DNA from: Knufia peltigerae
Lineage: Eukaryota; Ascomycota; Eurotiomycetes; Chaetothyriales; Trichomeriaceae
Length of the DNA: 64,000 nt
Reading direction: 5' to 3'
Assembly: GCA_030247855.1 (NCBI GenBank)
Contig: JAPDRN010000068.1
Coordinates: 1-64,000, forward strand
The notes beneath the pieces are model-generated. The model searched no databases and was not told the origin of the DNA. It saw nothing but the letters and a program-made list of their open reading frames with translations. Numbering within the stretch: position 1 is the first letter of the stretch; every line of letters begins with the position of its first letter. Of the stretch, positions 54,707 through 64,000 are shown in pieces. The position numbers and the translations under genes are program-made.

Positions 54707-55968
54707 ATGCATTCGACCACCTTGTCGATCGCGTTACTCGGGGGGTTACTCTTGAGCGTGACGACGCCGACGCTGTGTCAAGCCCAGAAGAAACAAGGCG
54801 GCGGCAGTCCCGTCCACCCTTCCATCTCGCCAGAGGTGGACGACGCCGACCTCACCGCTCCCGACCCTGTCCCCGCCGAGACGAGGACGTACTGGATGCG
54901 TCGTGCCGTTGCCTCTTTGGAGGAAGTGGGCGGATCGCCTTGTCCCTTTGCGGCGTTCGGGGCCGTCATCGTCAACCACACGGTGACAGACGCCGGCGGG
55001 GGGGGGTGGGTAAGTGTCACGTTTGTGGCTTTGACATGATACGGCAAGAAACAGACGGGAAAAGCTGACGGGGACTTTCCATCAGGTCTTCATCGTTGGG
55101 GGAAGAAGTTTGTATCGGAGCGAATGGTGTCCAAGGATATGGAAACCCCACTCTACACGGTAAGCTCCTCACCATGATGACGGTCGAGTGTACTTTTGGA
55201 GCCCGAACTGGTCGAAGGCATCCTCGTGGTCGCGGTCATGATCATTTTGGTGGCCGCCGGCGACGAGAGAAAAGAAGAGGATCGACGCGAGTCGAATGCC
55301 AGCTAACCTTTTGTGATTCAAACGGATCGACAGGAGAAATCGCCGCGATAAACAATTGTACCAAAATCCTCACGGACCCAGAAGGGAAATACAACCTGTC
55401 ACCGGCAGAAGCTTTGAAAGCACTCTCCGATCTGAGCTTGTATACGACCGCCGAACCATGTCCCATGGTACGTACTCGTTTACTCACTTCTCCACCTACC
55501 TTGTACTCTCCCGTGATATCAGTTCACCCATTCGGTACACCTCTCAATCTTGATGGGGGTTCGAAACTTTCCCGTCGACTCTCTCTCTCGAGGTGGTCCG
55601 ACCTGGCCACGATCTCCGTCGTCTGACGAGTATGACAGTGTTCGAGTGCGATCCTCTACGGTGCGTTCAGGGAGTACATCTACTCGACGCCGATCCACGG
55701 GGACCACGGTCTACTGGCGCACGGATGGCCGCAGATCGACCTGCCTTCCAAGGAGGTATTCGGCAGGTCACTGGGCAGACCCGTGAGGACGAGGATCGTC
55801 CCGGAAGTTCTGGTCAACGAGACGGAAGGTTTGTTCGTCTGGCAGTTCGAGGACGACGGTCCGTGTCCCGCGGGTTGTGTCAAGGAGGAGGACGAGGACG
55901 GCGGGAACGGGCGGTGTACCTACAACAATGTCGAAAAGAAAGGAAATGATGTGAGGGACGAGTTGTGA
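54707..55968 (+). CDS. Signal-peptide-bearing CMP/dCMP-type (cytidine-deaminase-fold) deaminase, frame disturbed at a G9 run
   Basis: Exons 54707..55009, 55086..55159, 55334..55467 and 55639..55968. A secretion signal (LSIALLGGLLLSVTTPTLCQ) opens the protein. The deaminase fold follows: YWMRRAVASLEEVGGSPCPF and AAFGAVIVNHT, then GEEVCIGANGVQGYGNPTLH. HGEIAAINNC holds the Zn ligand His and catalytic Glu. AEPCPM joins CSSAILYGAFREYIYSTPI to form the PCPMC zinc motif, across a spliced junction. Exons 2-4 join in perfect phase, and later conserved parts reach FVWQFEDDGPCPAGC. Exon 1 as written ends in phase 0, while exon 2 needs phase 2. The mismatch is +1 and falls at a run of nine G (54998..55006) just before the GTAAGT donor. 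Likely ~279 residues if the run is one shorter. The substrate (nucleoside, base or nucleotide) is not determined. Confidence 0.75.
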
Positions 55969-56769
55969 GTTGAGTTGATACTTTTTCCCAAAAAAAGGGG
56001 GTGCAACACCCCGGCCCAACCTACCCGGGGACAATTGTAGGGGTGGATGTACATCCATCGTTCCCGGGGGAGGGGGGAAAGATTTGTAGATTCGGACAGG
56101 TATGGTCGGGCCCATGTCAAATTTGTCAACGTCAACAAAAGTACTACTCCGGGAGTAGAGATCAAATCAAGAAATATGGTGGGTCCGGATTCGAGCAGGG
56201 GCTGGATGCTCACTCCCGTGCTTGCCCTCGTGTCCATGTTCAGTACGGTCCCCTTGCCGACGCACTAGCCGTGCCGCCTATTCATACAGCATAGTCACGG
56301 GAAGGATGGAGATACCTACTGTACCTCAGGTTTATCTAATGTAAGCCAAACTCTCCGCGTTGGAATGACCAAAGTAGGCTGCTTATGCCGCGTGCGCGCG
56401 GACGAAGCTACGTTCGTGTAATAGCGGGTAACTCGTTCGTTACGATGGTAAGGAAATGGGAATTTACCCGGCCATGCTCTCTCGGCATGGATCGACGGCT
56501 CTTTTGTAAGGTAGTCTCTTTTGTCTTTTTTTGGGGATTACTCCTATACTCAGTAACACTACTGGGTGATACTTGTCGAATAGTGGGAGTCATCCGCAAA
56601 CGTACATTGGACATTGTGGGTCGAATAGAGACGGCTAGCCGATGATAATATATCATGGAAATAGATCATGGATCAGACTCAATGACCTTTTTGACCAGAT
56701 TGCAGTGCAAATTGTATCTCATTCAATATATTTCCTTTCCTCACCAGGATACTTTGTCCTTCGTAGGTA
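55969..56769. other. Convergent region between the deaminase and aldehyde dehydrogenase
   Basis: 801 bp. A short GGGGTG-CAA-CACCCC hairpin (55998..56012), preceded by an A6 tract, lies 30 bp after the deaminase stop, probably in its 3' UTR. The region also has several G/C runs (near 56020..56080). No gene is supported. Confidence 0.6.
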
Positions 56770-58274
56770 TTACAAAGCAATAAAAACACTCTTCAACTCG
56801 GTCCAGTAGTCTGTGGCGTACTTGCTCAGTTCTCTACCATCACCACTTTGCTTCCAACCACCAAAAGGCAAATCGAAAGCCATGGTAGGACTCGTGCAGT
56901 TGACGCCGACGGATCCCGCCTCGAGCATCTTGGCCACACGCAGCGCACGTGAAACGTCCTTGGTGAAAACACTGGCGTACAGACCGTACTCGGTGTCGTT
57001 GGCACGCTTCAACACCTCTTCCTCGTCCGTGAAAGTGTTGATGCAGACCACGGGACCAAAAATCTCCTCCTTCATGACCTTGGAATCCTCGGGCGCGTTG
57101 GCGATGATGGTGGGCTCGACGTAATAACCGGTGCTGCCTTCTCTGCCACCGCCGATTGGCATCTCAATCTTGTTGTCCTTGGCGTAATTCAGGTAGCCCA
57201 TGACCCGGTCGAATTGGAGCTTGTCTGCCTGCGGGCCTCGCGCGGTGCCCTCGGCGAGAGGGTCGCCCGATTTGCCCATCTGGATCATGGCCGCCTTCAT
57301 GCCCTCGGTGAATTTGTCGGCGATCGATGCGTGCACGTAGATCCTCGAGCTGGCGATGCATGCTTGGCCCGAGTTCATGAGAATCGATATTGCGCTGGCC
57401 GGAATGGCCTTGGACAGATCCGCATCCTCGAAAATGACGGTGGGACTCTTTCCTCCGAGTTCGAGCGTGACGTTCTTGAGGTTGGACTCGGCGGCGGCCT
57501 TCTTGACAGCCCGTCCAGCCATGGCGGACCCAGTGAAGGAGACTTTACGGATATCCATGTGTTTGGCGATCGCTTCGCCGCAGGGTCTTCCGAACCCGGA
57601 GAGGATATTCAAGACACCCTTTGGCAGACCGATCTCTTGACAAATTTGGGCGACTTTGAGACAAGAGAGCGGTGACTTTTCGGACGTCTTGAGGACGAGT
57701 GTGTTGCCGGCAGCCAGAGCAGGGCCCGCCTTGTTGACGAACATGAGAAGGGGAATGTTCCACGGGATGATGGCACCGCAAACACCAAAAGGTTGACGGA
57801 AAGTGACGTTGACGTGTCCGGCGGTGTTTAGAGAGGAATCACCGCTGACATCTAGAGCTTTGCTTGCAAGATATCTCAAAATCTCAACCCCGAACATGCT
57901 TAGCACTAGATTGTGATCAGTGTGAGGCCAATCTGAACGATGACATAGTATATCTTACTGTCGCCAACAGCCGGCTTGCCCATAGTTATAGCTTCGAGGT
58001 AGTTGATTTCCTGGATATTTTTGGCCAAACCATCGGCCAACTTGAGTAGATAACCCTGTCGTTCCGAAGCGGAAAGTGCAGACCAGGAGGGGAATGCTTC
58101 TTTGGCAGCTTTGACTGCAGCATCGACATCTTCGACCCCGGCTTCGTAGACCGATGCAGCCAGCTTCTCCGTGCTGGGATTGACAACGTCGAATTTCTTG
58201 CCAGAGATTGAGGGAACGAACTCGCCATTGATGAAGAGGCGGTCCTCAATGCGCTCAGGTTTAAAATCAGCCAT
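56770..58274 (-). CDS. NAD(P)-dependent aldehyde dehydrogenase (ALDH superfamily)
   Basis: Exons 57959..58274 and 56770..57905 are joined over a 53-nt intron (GTAAGA donor, CTAG acceptor), giving 483 residues. The start MADFKPERIEDRLFINGEFV lacks a mitochondrial presequence, so it is probably cytosolic. Motifs are VCGAIIPWNIPLLMFVNKAG (cofactor site), FTGSAMAGRAVKKAAAESNL, catalytic Glu254 in LELGGKSP, catalytic Cys288 in NSGQACIASSRIYV, and EEIFGPVV. The region just after the GKP motif is ~15 residues shorter than in many ALDHs. This could be natural or reflect an alternative splice at the intron. It oxidises aldehydes to acids; the aldehyde is not identifiable. It is the first of two minus-strand acyl/aldehyde enzymes before RER1. 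Confidence 0.92.
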
Positions 58275-60055
58275 TTTGTGCAGAATCAGTGGTGGTAAAT
58301 GGAGCAACGTAGAGTGGTAAAGGTGTAAAATGGGCGAAATGTGACAGAAATTGGTTCAATGAAGGTTGCAATGGTCCTGAGTGAGAACCGCAGAGACAGA
58401 GCACGACTGTAAGGCTTTATATGCTTCCACATCTTCCCAAACTACATTGGCTGAAACGTCGTCAGCATGAATGACATGAAAATAGAATGGTTGACAGCAG
58501 CTTTCTGGGATAGGCAGCCCCTTCGAGCCATGGTAAATTCCATTGATGGACCCATAATGGTCCATTGGACAAATGGTACGTTAAGATGGCCTCTATCCCG
58601 CGTTCCCACCTGGTCTTCCGAGGAGGCAACATGTACCCACTAGCCAGGATTCTTGGATGCACGGTGTAGCTATGCTATGGCAAGCAAATCAGCACTGTAT
58701 ATGACACAGCCGCCTCCCAAGCGGGAGTGCACATCGACCACCTGACTGTAGTATTGTCCTTGTAACCATTGGAGTGGACCACACCACCAAAGATTCAGGC
58801 GTCAGACCTACCTAGGTACTTGTTGCGGGGACATGCATAGTTGGTTTCTGCTTTGACTTGTGCTCTGTGATGGTTGGAGCGTCACAAAACAGACCCGGAG
58901 TACCGAGTCAGCATCCACTGTCCAGTGTTGAGTCGGCGGCGACCCTGACTGCGTAAAACCTTCAAGCTTCCCGGGAGTGGAACGTCTCTCTCACGATGAA
59001 ATGATTAATAAAACGTACCCTGCTCATCTGAACAAGTACGACGGGATGAGCGTAGATCTGGTGGCACTTCCGTACGAATGACCGGTGCGTTTGACCTTTC
59101 AGCCTCAGCTTCGCGCCAATTGAATATTCCTTGCTTTGAGGCAAAGACTTTTGGGAGTCGGTATCGAATGGAGTCATGTAGATAGTGCGATCGCTTGGGG
59201 TGGGACTAATTGTGTAAGAAATTGCTTCGTCCGGTCAACATGGCGAGTTGTCGTAGCAGTCGATCTGTGGAGGGCCTTTGATTACGCATCGTCTTACCCG
59301 AGGCGGGGGAGGGCTGGAGGCAGCACAACAATGCAAGGCGAGGTACCGAGTCCAGAGTACTCCGTACAAAAGATCAATCTGCTAGACCCTAGGCAGCTGG
59401 GAAATACCTGCGTCCTCGAGGCTGGCCTGATCTGCGTTGTGGTACACCGCTTCGTATTGCATGCCGTATTCGAGATATAGTAAAACAGATGTGTGTTGGC
59501 TGGGGACGGGTTTCCTGATCGCCACTTCCTCAGCAGCAAGGTGGCTCCTAAATGGATCAATTGGACCGCATGGAACAGGATCCTGGCGTTCCATGTCATG
59601 GCCAGAAGAATCGATAGTGAGTGGGTTACATGTTGTGCTGTTTAGACATACTCACGTCAGCAATGTACAAGTCGGGGCATTCTCACTGCTACAGCCCGGT
59701 TCACAAATCAGAAAACGATCATGGTTCAAGTGCCACAGAGTTAAGAGCTTGTGAGATTGTGGATTCCATGGGGGCGATGCGAAGGTATCATCAGTGGCAT
59801 AGCACGGACTCTTTCAGCCACGGAGTCTTGCCGTGCTGATTAGAGGATGAATGGTAGGTAACTGGCTGACTGTTCGGAGTTAAGAGGGAACGAAAGTCTC
59901 ATTTCATGTGAGAGAGCAAGTTTCTGCAGAGTATTAGATCATTCAGTTCGAGTGCCAGACCGATGGCAGCGTGATGTGTATTTTGTACAGCCTCTGAACG
60001 TGTAGTCTATATTCGTTCAATTTTCCCTTTTTGGCATCAAATCTTCCACACGCCA
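58275..60055. other. Intergenic region
   Basis: 1.8 kb between tandem minus-strand genes. One TACTCCGTA copy at 59358..59366. Frames near 59136..59754 have no recognisable domains. An imperfect inverted repeat (TGGACC-CATAAT-GGTCCA) lies around 58548..58565. No gene is supported. Confidence 0.55.
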
Positions 60056-61053
60056 TCATGAGTTGCTCCATTCAGCCTTCTTCTTCTCGGCAAAGGCCTT
60101 CATTCCAATCTTCTGGTCCTGGCTGCCAAACAAAGCGTGGAAGATGCGACGTTCATACTCGACGCCTTCGCGCACGCCCAGATCTTGACTCTTGTTCACA
60201 ACCTCTTTGGCAGCAATGGTGGCCACTCTCGAGTAGCTGGCAATCTTGGCAGCAGTATCCAGGGCTCCCTCAAGGACTTCTTTGTTCCCACCTTCAAATG
60301 CTTTTGCCGCCAAACCATGCTTCTCTGCTTCCTCACCGCTGAAATTGTTTCCCGTCAGAATGAGTTCCATCGCCTTACTCTTACCAAAGGCGGCAGTCAG
60401 TCTCTGTGAGCCTCCAGCTCCTGGGATCGTGCCGAGCTTGATCTCCGGCTGGCCGAAATTCGCTGTTTTCGTGCAGTAGAGTATGTCGCACATCATGGCG
60501 AGCTCACAGCCTCCTCCCAGAGCATGACCGGACACCGCTGCAATCACGGGTTTGCGCAATGTGGTCATATACGACCAGGGAGCAATAAAATTATTCACAT
60601 AGGCATCGGAGAAGGTCAGAGGTGCCATTTCCTTGATGTCCGCACCCGCTGTATAGGACTTAGCTCTGGTCAACGTTGCCCGGGTGGCTTTCCATACCTG
60701 CAAAGGCTTTATCACTGCCAGTCAGAACAATGGCACCAATCTCTTTGTCCTCTTCATATTTTTTCAAAGCATCGTTGAGTTCGACAAAAAGGGCGCTCGA
60801 GAGTGCATTTAGAGCCTTGGGCCTGTTCAGTGTGACTGCGAAGGGGATTAGTATGCGTTTTCGTCTAGAGACCTTAGATGGCCCTGTCATAGGTGACACG
60901 CGTACTGAGACCGACTCCAGGTCTAGGTGACGAGACTAGGATATTCTCATAGCTGGACGAGGTAGATTGGAAACGGACCAACCGGGGAAGCGTCCGGGGC
61001 GCAGATGAGACGACGGGAGCGAGTGGTCGTGCGAGAAGCCTAAAGGGAGTCAT
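60056..61053 (-). CDS. Mitochondrial short-chain enoyl-CoA hydratase
   Basis: Three exons, 60906..61053, 60698..60835 and 60056..60648, give 292 residues. The presequence MTPFRLLARPLAPVVSSAPR, continuing TLPRLVRFQS, is Arg/Ser-rich and typical for mitochondria. The crotonase fold shows ITLNRPKALNALSS, the spliced FAAGADIKEM (oxyanion hole), SGHALGGGCELAMMCDI (catalytic Glu) and GQPEIKLGTIPGAGGSQRL (second Glu). It hydrates 2-trans-enoyl-CoA in beta-oxidation and branched-chain amino acid breakdown. The second acceptor (CAG at 60649) was chosen because it alone yields the conserved FAAGAD. A nearby AAG would break it. Divergent with RER1, sharing 535 bp. Confidence 0.92.
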
Positions 61054-61588
61054 GTCGAGAAGTAGTCGCAATGTTTGACAGAGAGAGGAAGCCGGTTTTC
61101 CTTCCTCGACGACGAGCTCTACATATTATTATGTACTGTCTCGAGCTATGGATCACCGAGTATACAGCGAAGTCATGGCCGCAGCTTCAGAATCGCTTAT
61201 CCTCGGTTCCTATACTCCGAAGCTCAAAGCCCGACGATTCTCCTTGGAGAGTCACGGGACTTTCACATGACCTCTTCACTCAGCCACCGCGGTACCAGCC
61301 ACGGGGTTTTGTGGCGCTTTTCGCGGGTCGTGTGAATCTCGAATTATGGACTGCGGAAAAAAGACAAGGCGAGGTGGCTTTTAACATTCGCGTTCTCAAC
61401 AAATCTATCAGCCTGTCTCTCGTTCTGTTCCCTCACCCGACTGAGAACTCCATTCAGCCTCCTCTGAATATTGAGGCACTCTTTGCGACAAATACGAGTG
61501 TGATCACGTCGATATTTAGCGTTTATTCATCGTCCAGCGCATGCGAAGGCCTTACGTCTCTGCCTCACTACCTACCACTACCGCCACA
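61054..61588. other. Bidirectional promoter region, enoyl-CoA hydratase and RER1
   Basis: 535 bp between divergent start codons. Frames across it (for example 61071..61655) have no family resemblance and overlap the RER1 first exon. Both genes are constitutive housekeeping types, so a shared promoter is likely. Confidence 0.6.
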
Positions 61589-62276
61589 ATGGACGTGCCT
61601 GAGCCTGAGACGACACCCTTTGACGCGATCACAGTACAAAGTAATAAATTACTGAGAGTATGTTTTGTTTTCTTGTCGTCGCTGGTGTGACACCGCTGAC
61701 TGGATCTCCTACAGCAATATCAAACCTACCTCGACAAGTCGACTCCATATGTGACCTACCGATGGTCTGGGACCGGAGCGCTCCTCGTCCTATTCTTCCT
61801 GCGCATCATCATCGCGCAGGGCTGGTACATTGTCGCCTACTGTCTCGGCATCTACCTGCTGAACTTGTTCCTCGCATTCTTGCAGCCTAAATTCGACCCC
61901 AGTTTGACGCAGGATGAAGGGTTGGAGGACGGCGAGCCCTCTGGACTTCCCACAAAGCAAGATGATGAATTCAGACCATTTATCAGAAGACTTCCCGAGT
62001 TCAAGTTTTGGCACGCCGCCACAAGAGCCGTAACCCTCTCGTTCTTCTGCAGCTGGTTCGAGATTTTCAACCTGCCAGTCTTTTGGCCCGTCCTGGTCAT
62101 GTACTGGTTAATTCTATTTTTATTGACGAGTGCGTATAGCCCGTGCATGCTTCTCCTTTTGAGCAACTGGCTGACAAGGTTTTTTTCTTTCAATAGTGAG
62201 ACGACAAATTCAGCATATGATCAAATACCGATATGTCCCATTTTCCTTCGGCAAGGCTAAATACTCTGGCAAGTGA
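61589..62276 (+). CDS. RER1: RER1, Golgi-to-ER retrieval receptor
   Basis: Exons 61589..61657, 61715..62129 and 62197..62276 give 187 residues, the usual length. The signature starts with KLLRQYQTYLDKSTPYVTYR. Four membrane spans are formed by ALLVLFFLRIIIAQGWYIVA, YCLGIYLLNLFLAFLQPKFDP and two spans in the FWHAATRAVTLSFFCSWFEI and FWPVLVMYWLILFLLT region. The short cytosolic tail has RRQIQHMIKYRYVPFSFGKA ending KYSGK. RER1 recognises transmembrane-domain signals of ER proteins and returns them in COPI vesicles. The first intron separates the short N-terminal exon from the first span. The promoter is shared with the enoyl-CoA hydratase. Confidence 0.95.
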
Positions 62277-63379
62277 AGGGGGGCACGAGGTATTTTTGCC
62301 TCAAAACTGAAGCCCCGAAAAAAGGACTCTTGTAACAGACACACGGGAGCAAAATTGACCTCACGCCAAAGGCAAACAATGAGATACTGCTGGATGTACA
62401 ATAGAACAGGATGTTTCCACCACGCGATTGAGATTGACGACCAATTTCTCACTAGACCTACTTAATGTGGTTTTCTGGCGATACGATTTAATCTATTCGA
62501 CAGCCGGAAGAGCTGGTCAATCAACTTCGATCCCGTCGATATTTCGAGTTCACTTCTTTTCCAGTGTTGTTTGTTTTTTCTCATTAGATTTCAGATTACC
62601 ATGACAGCGTTTGTTGAGGTCGTTTCTGGAATGCCACTCTAAGTATCACGCCGAATCAACCGGGTCCAGAAAGCCCAAGGGCATTTGAATGACAACCCTG
62701 GACATGCCGTACTTCGCGTCACTAATTTCGATATCCACAATCCTGGTTCTCATACCTCCGTTTCGTAACCCAGGCATCCCTTGTGGAGTATACATACTTC
62801 AAGTTTCCGGACCATAGCTCGATACCCGGTATGGACCACACAAAGAACGTAAAGGCATGAATATACACCAATTTCAGTGTCTGCCGGTCACACTTGACTA
62901 CCTGCGAAGGTGCTCTGTACCTACTCATAACAACAAGTTTTGCTCACTAACAACTACTTACTTGTCTTCTAGGTGCCAAAGCAACATCAGTGCAAATCAG
63001 GGAGTCTTGTCGCCCTGGCTCCGCATCGGCATCTCGCCCATTGCACAAGGCACACGAGGTACTCTGTACGCGTGTGAGAAAATACACGAAACGAATCAGG
63101 CTGTCAAGGAAGGGAATTCAAGGAGAGAACACTGCTAGTGATGATTTCTTAGACTTTTCAATTCATCCTGGGGTTGGACCATTTCTCCATCGTGAGTAAT
63201 TTCCTTTCACCATAAGGACCTCGCCAGATATGTGCTATATCATATGCGTATCATGCTGTGCTAATACTGCTTACTGCCCCTTTTTGGCACTTGAGGCTCT
63301 TCATCCGTGTTCCAGATGCCAGCAGCACCGAGTGCGCAAGTACTAAACACAAAAGCTTCCGTCCTCGATTGACATTCCT
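62277..63379. other. Intergenic region, convergent
   Basis: 1.1 kb between RER1 and the partial MFS gene. Short plus-strand frames near 62857..63199 have no recognisable motif. No repeat is seen. Confidence 0.55.
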
Positions 63380-64000
63380 TTATATGACATATCGGAAAGA
63401 AATATGGAGGTCCTGCAACTCCTCCAGAGACTTGGACGCATGTGGGTGCACCTCCCCGCGCTCCCGATATTCCCTCTCGACAGCGTCCCTCCTCTTGTTC
63501 TCCCGGGACATGATCCACATCAGCATGGCGGCGCAGAAGATGCTGTAGACCTGGAAGCCGAGCAGGATGGCGTGGCCCTTGATAAACCTGGGCGGCTGGT
63601 CGTAGATGTGCGTGCCCAGGATGGAGAAGCACTGGCCAAAGATCTCGGCGCCGCCCCAGGTGGTACCGCGCTTGGTGAAGCCAGCGATGTTGACGCCCAG
63701 CCAGGAGAGGAGCAGTATGACGGACGGGTAGAAGAAGGCGGTGATGAGGCACGCGGCGAACATGCGCGCGCTGTCGTTGGTCACGCTCATCAGGATGATG
63801 TAGCCGACGCTGGCGGCGCTGAGGGTGAAGATCAGGTAGGGACCCTTGCTGTTGCGCCGGTCGGCGATGTAGCACACGGTCAGGGTCACCACCAGCGCAC
63901 ACGCGTAGGGAATGATGGTGAACAGGAGTGTTCTTTCTGTTCCGGATGTCAGCCAGACCTGGATCCGTACGGCCTGCCATACATTGGAATGTAGGTGCTC
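63380..64000 (-). CDS. MFS transporter, Dal5/allantoate-permease-like, 3' part only
   Basis: The frame runs open to the right edge of the window. 206 residues of the C-terminal half are visible (GTG at 63892 is not the start). It shows YACALVVTLTVCYIADRRNS (cytoplasmic loop after TM7-8), FYPSVILLLSWLGVNIAG, TKRGTTWGGAEIFGQCFSIL, HIYDQPPRFIKGHAILLGFQ and the tail MSRENKRRDAVEREYRERGE. These are typical of the last half of anion:cation symporter carriers. The N-terminal half and any introns lie outside. It is a second member of the family also seen at 8-9.8 kb, but the sequences differ clearly. Cargo unknown. Confidence 0.85.
   Translation of the reverse strand, partial: EHLHSNVWQAVRIQVWLTSGTERTLLFTIIPYACALVVTLTVCYIADRRNSKGPYLIFTLSAASVGYIILMSVTNDSARMFAACLITAFFYPSVILLLSWLGVNIAGFTKRGTTWGGAEIFGQCFSILGTHIYDQPPRFIKGHAILLGFQVYSIFCAAMLMWIMSRENKRRDAVEREYRERGEVHPHASKSLEELQDLHISFRYVI

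Noticed and set aside
1..64000. Search for transposons, viral insertions, CRISPR and heterokaryon-incompatibility genes
   Set aside because: I saw no transposase, reverse transcriptase, NACHT/HET domains or long terminal repeats. The DDI1 protease domain is the normal cellular retroviral-like fold, not an inserted virus.

Overview
The window is filamentous-ascomycete (Pezizomycotina) nuclear DNA. The genes have short GT-AG introns (mostly 48-110 nt) with CTAAC/CTGAC-like branch points 10-25 nt before the acceptor. They encode fungus-specific families: a Zn2Cys6 activator, a CFEM-containing seven-helix receptor, a hybrid histidine kinase, a fused delta-9 desaturase/cytochrome b5, and Dal5-type MFS carriers. 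A eurotiomycete or dothideomycete, possibly a black yeast (Chaetothyriales), is a guess; no marker here fixes the lineage. I support 29 protein genes, one cut by the right edge. I found no tRNA, rRNA, CRISPR array or transposon.

Layout. 0-6 kb: mitoribosomal mS38/Cox24 (-), a Dabb stress-barrel protein (+), acetoacetyl-CoA synthetase (-). 6.7-15 kb: an accessory-looking block with a zinc-less MDR oxidoreductase (+), a Dal5-like anion:cation MFS carrier (-), an FMN-dependent 2-hydroxyacid oxidase (+) preceded by a perfect 19-bp inverted repeat, and a seven-exon Zn2Cys6 regulator (+). 15.8-28 kb, all on +: a coiled-coil protein, a secreted histidine acid phosphatase relative, a small two-helix membrane protein, OLE1-type desaturase, a CHIP-like TPR/U-box ligase, acyl-CoA-binding protein and a TANGO2/NRDE protein. 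28.4-43.6 kb: an M13 ectopeptidase (-), an enoyl-reductase-like MDR (+), a CFEM-GPCR (-), a SET-domain protein (+), a hybrid histidine kinase (-) and a Ser/Pro-rich orphan (-). 44.6-64 kb: an AANAT-like GNAT (-), DDI1 (+), CCR4-NOT subunit NOT2 (+), a coiled-coil/NYN-like protein (+), a signal-peptide-bearing nucleoside-deaminase-fold protein (+), aldehyde dehydrogenase (-), mitochondrial enoyl-CoA hydratase (-) diverging from RER1 (+), and the 3' part of a second MFS carrier (-).

How genes may work together. Most are dispersed housekeeping genes. The 6.7-15 kb block (oxidoreductase, carrier, hydroxyacid oxidase, regulator) looks like a small catabolic cluster for an organic-acid-type substrate. 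This is inferred from gene content only. Several genes touch acyl/acetyl metabolism (AACS, OLE1, ACBP, enoyl-CoA hydratase, ALDH) but are too scattered to call a cluster. The most distinctive points are a DDI1 start codon split by an intron, a secreted deaminase whose frame breaks at a 9-G run, and a 9-mer (TACGGAGTA) recurring in intergenic DNA. I did not find a clearly new multi-gene system. Exon boundaries were placed by eye from splice consensus, phase and family similarity.
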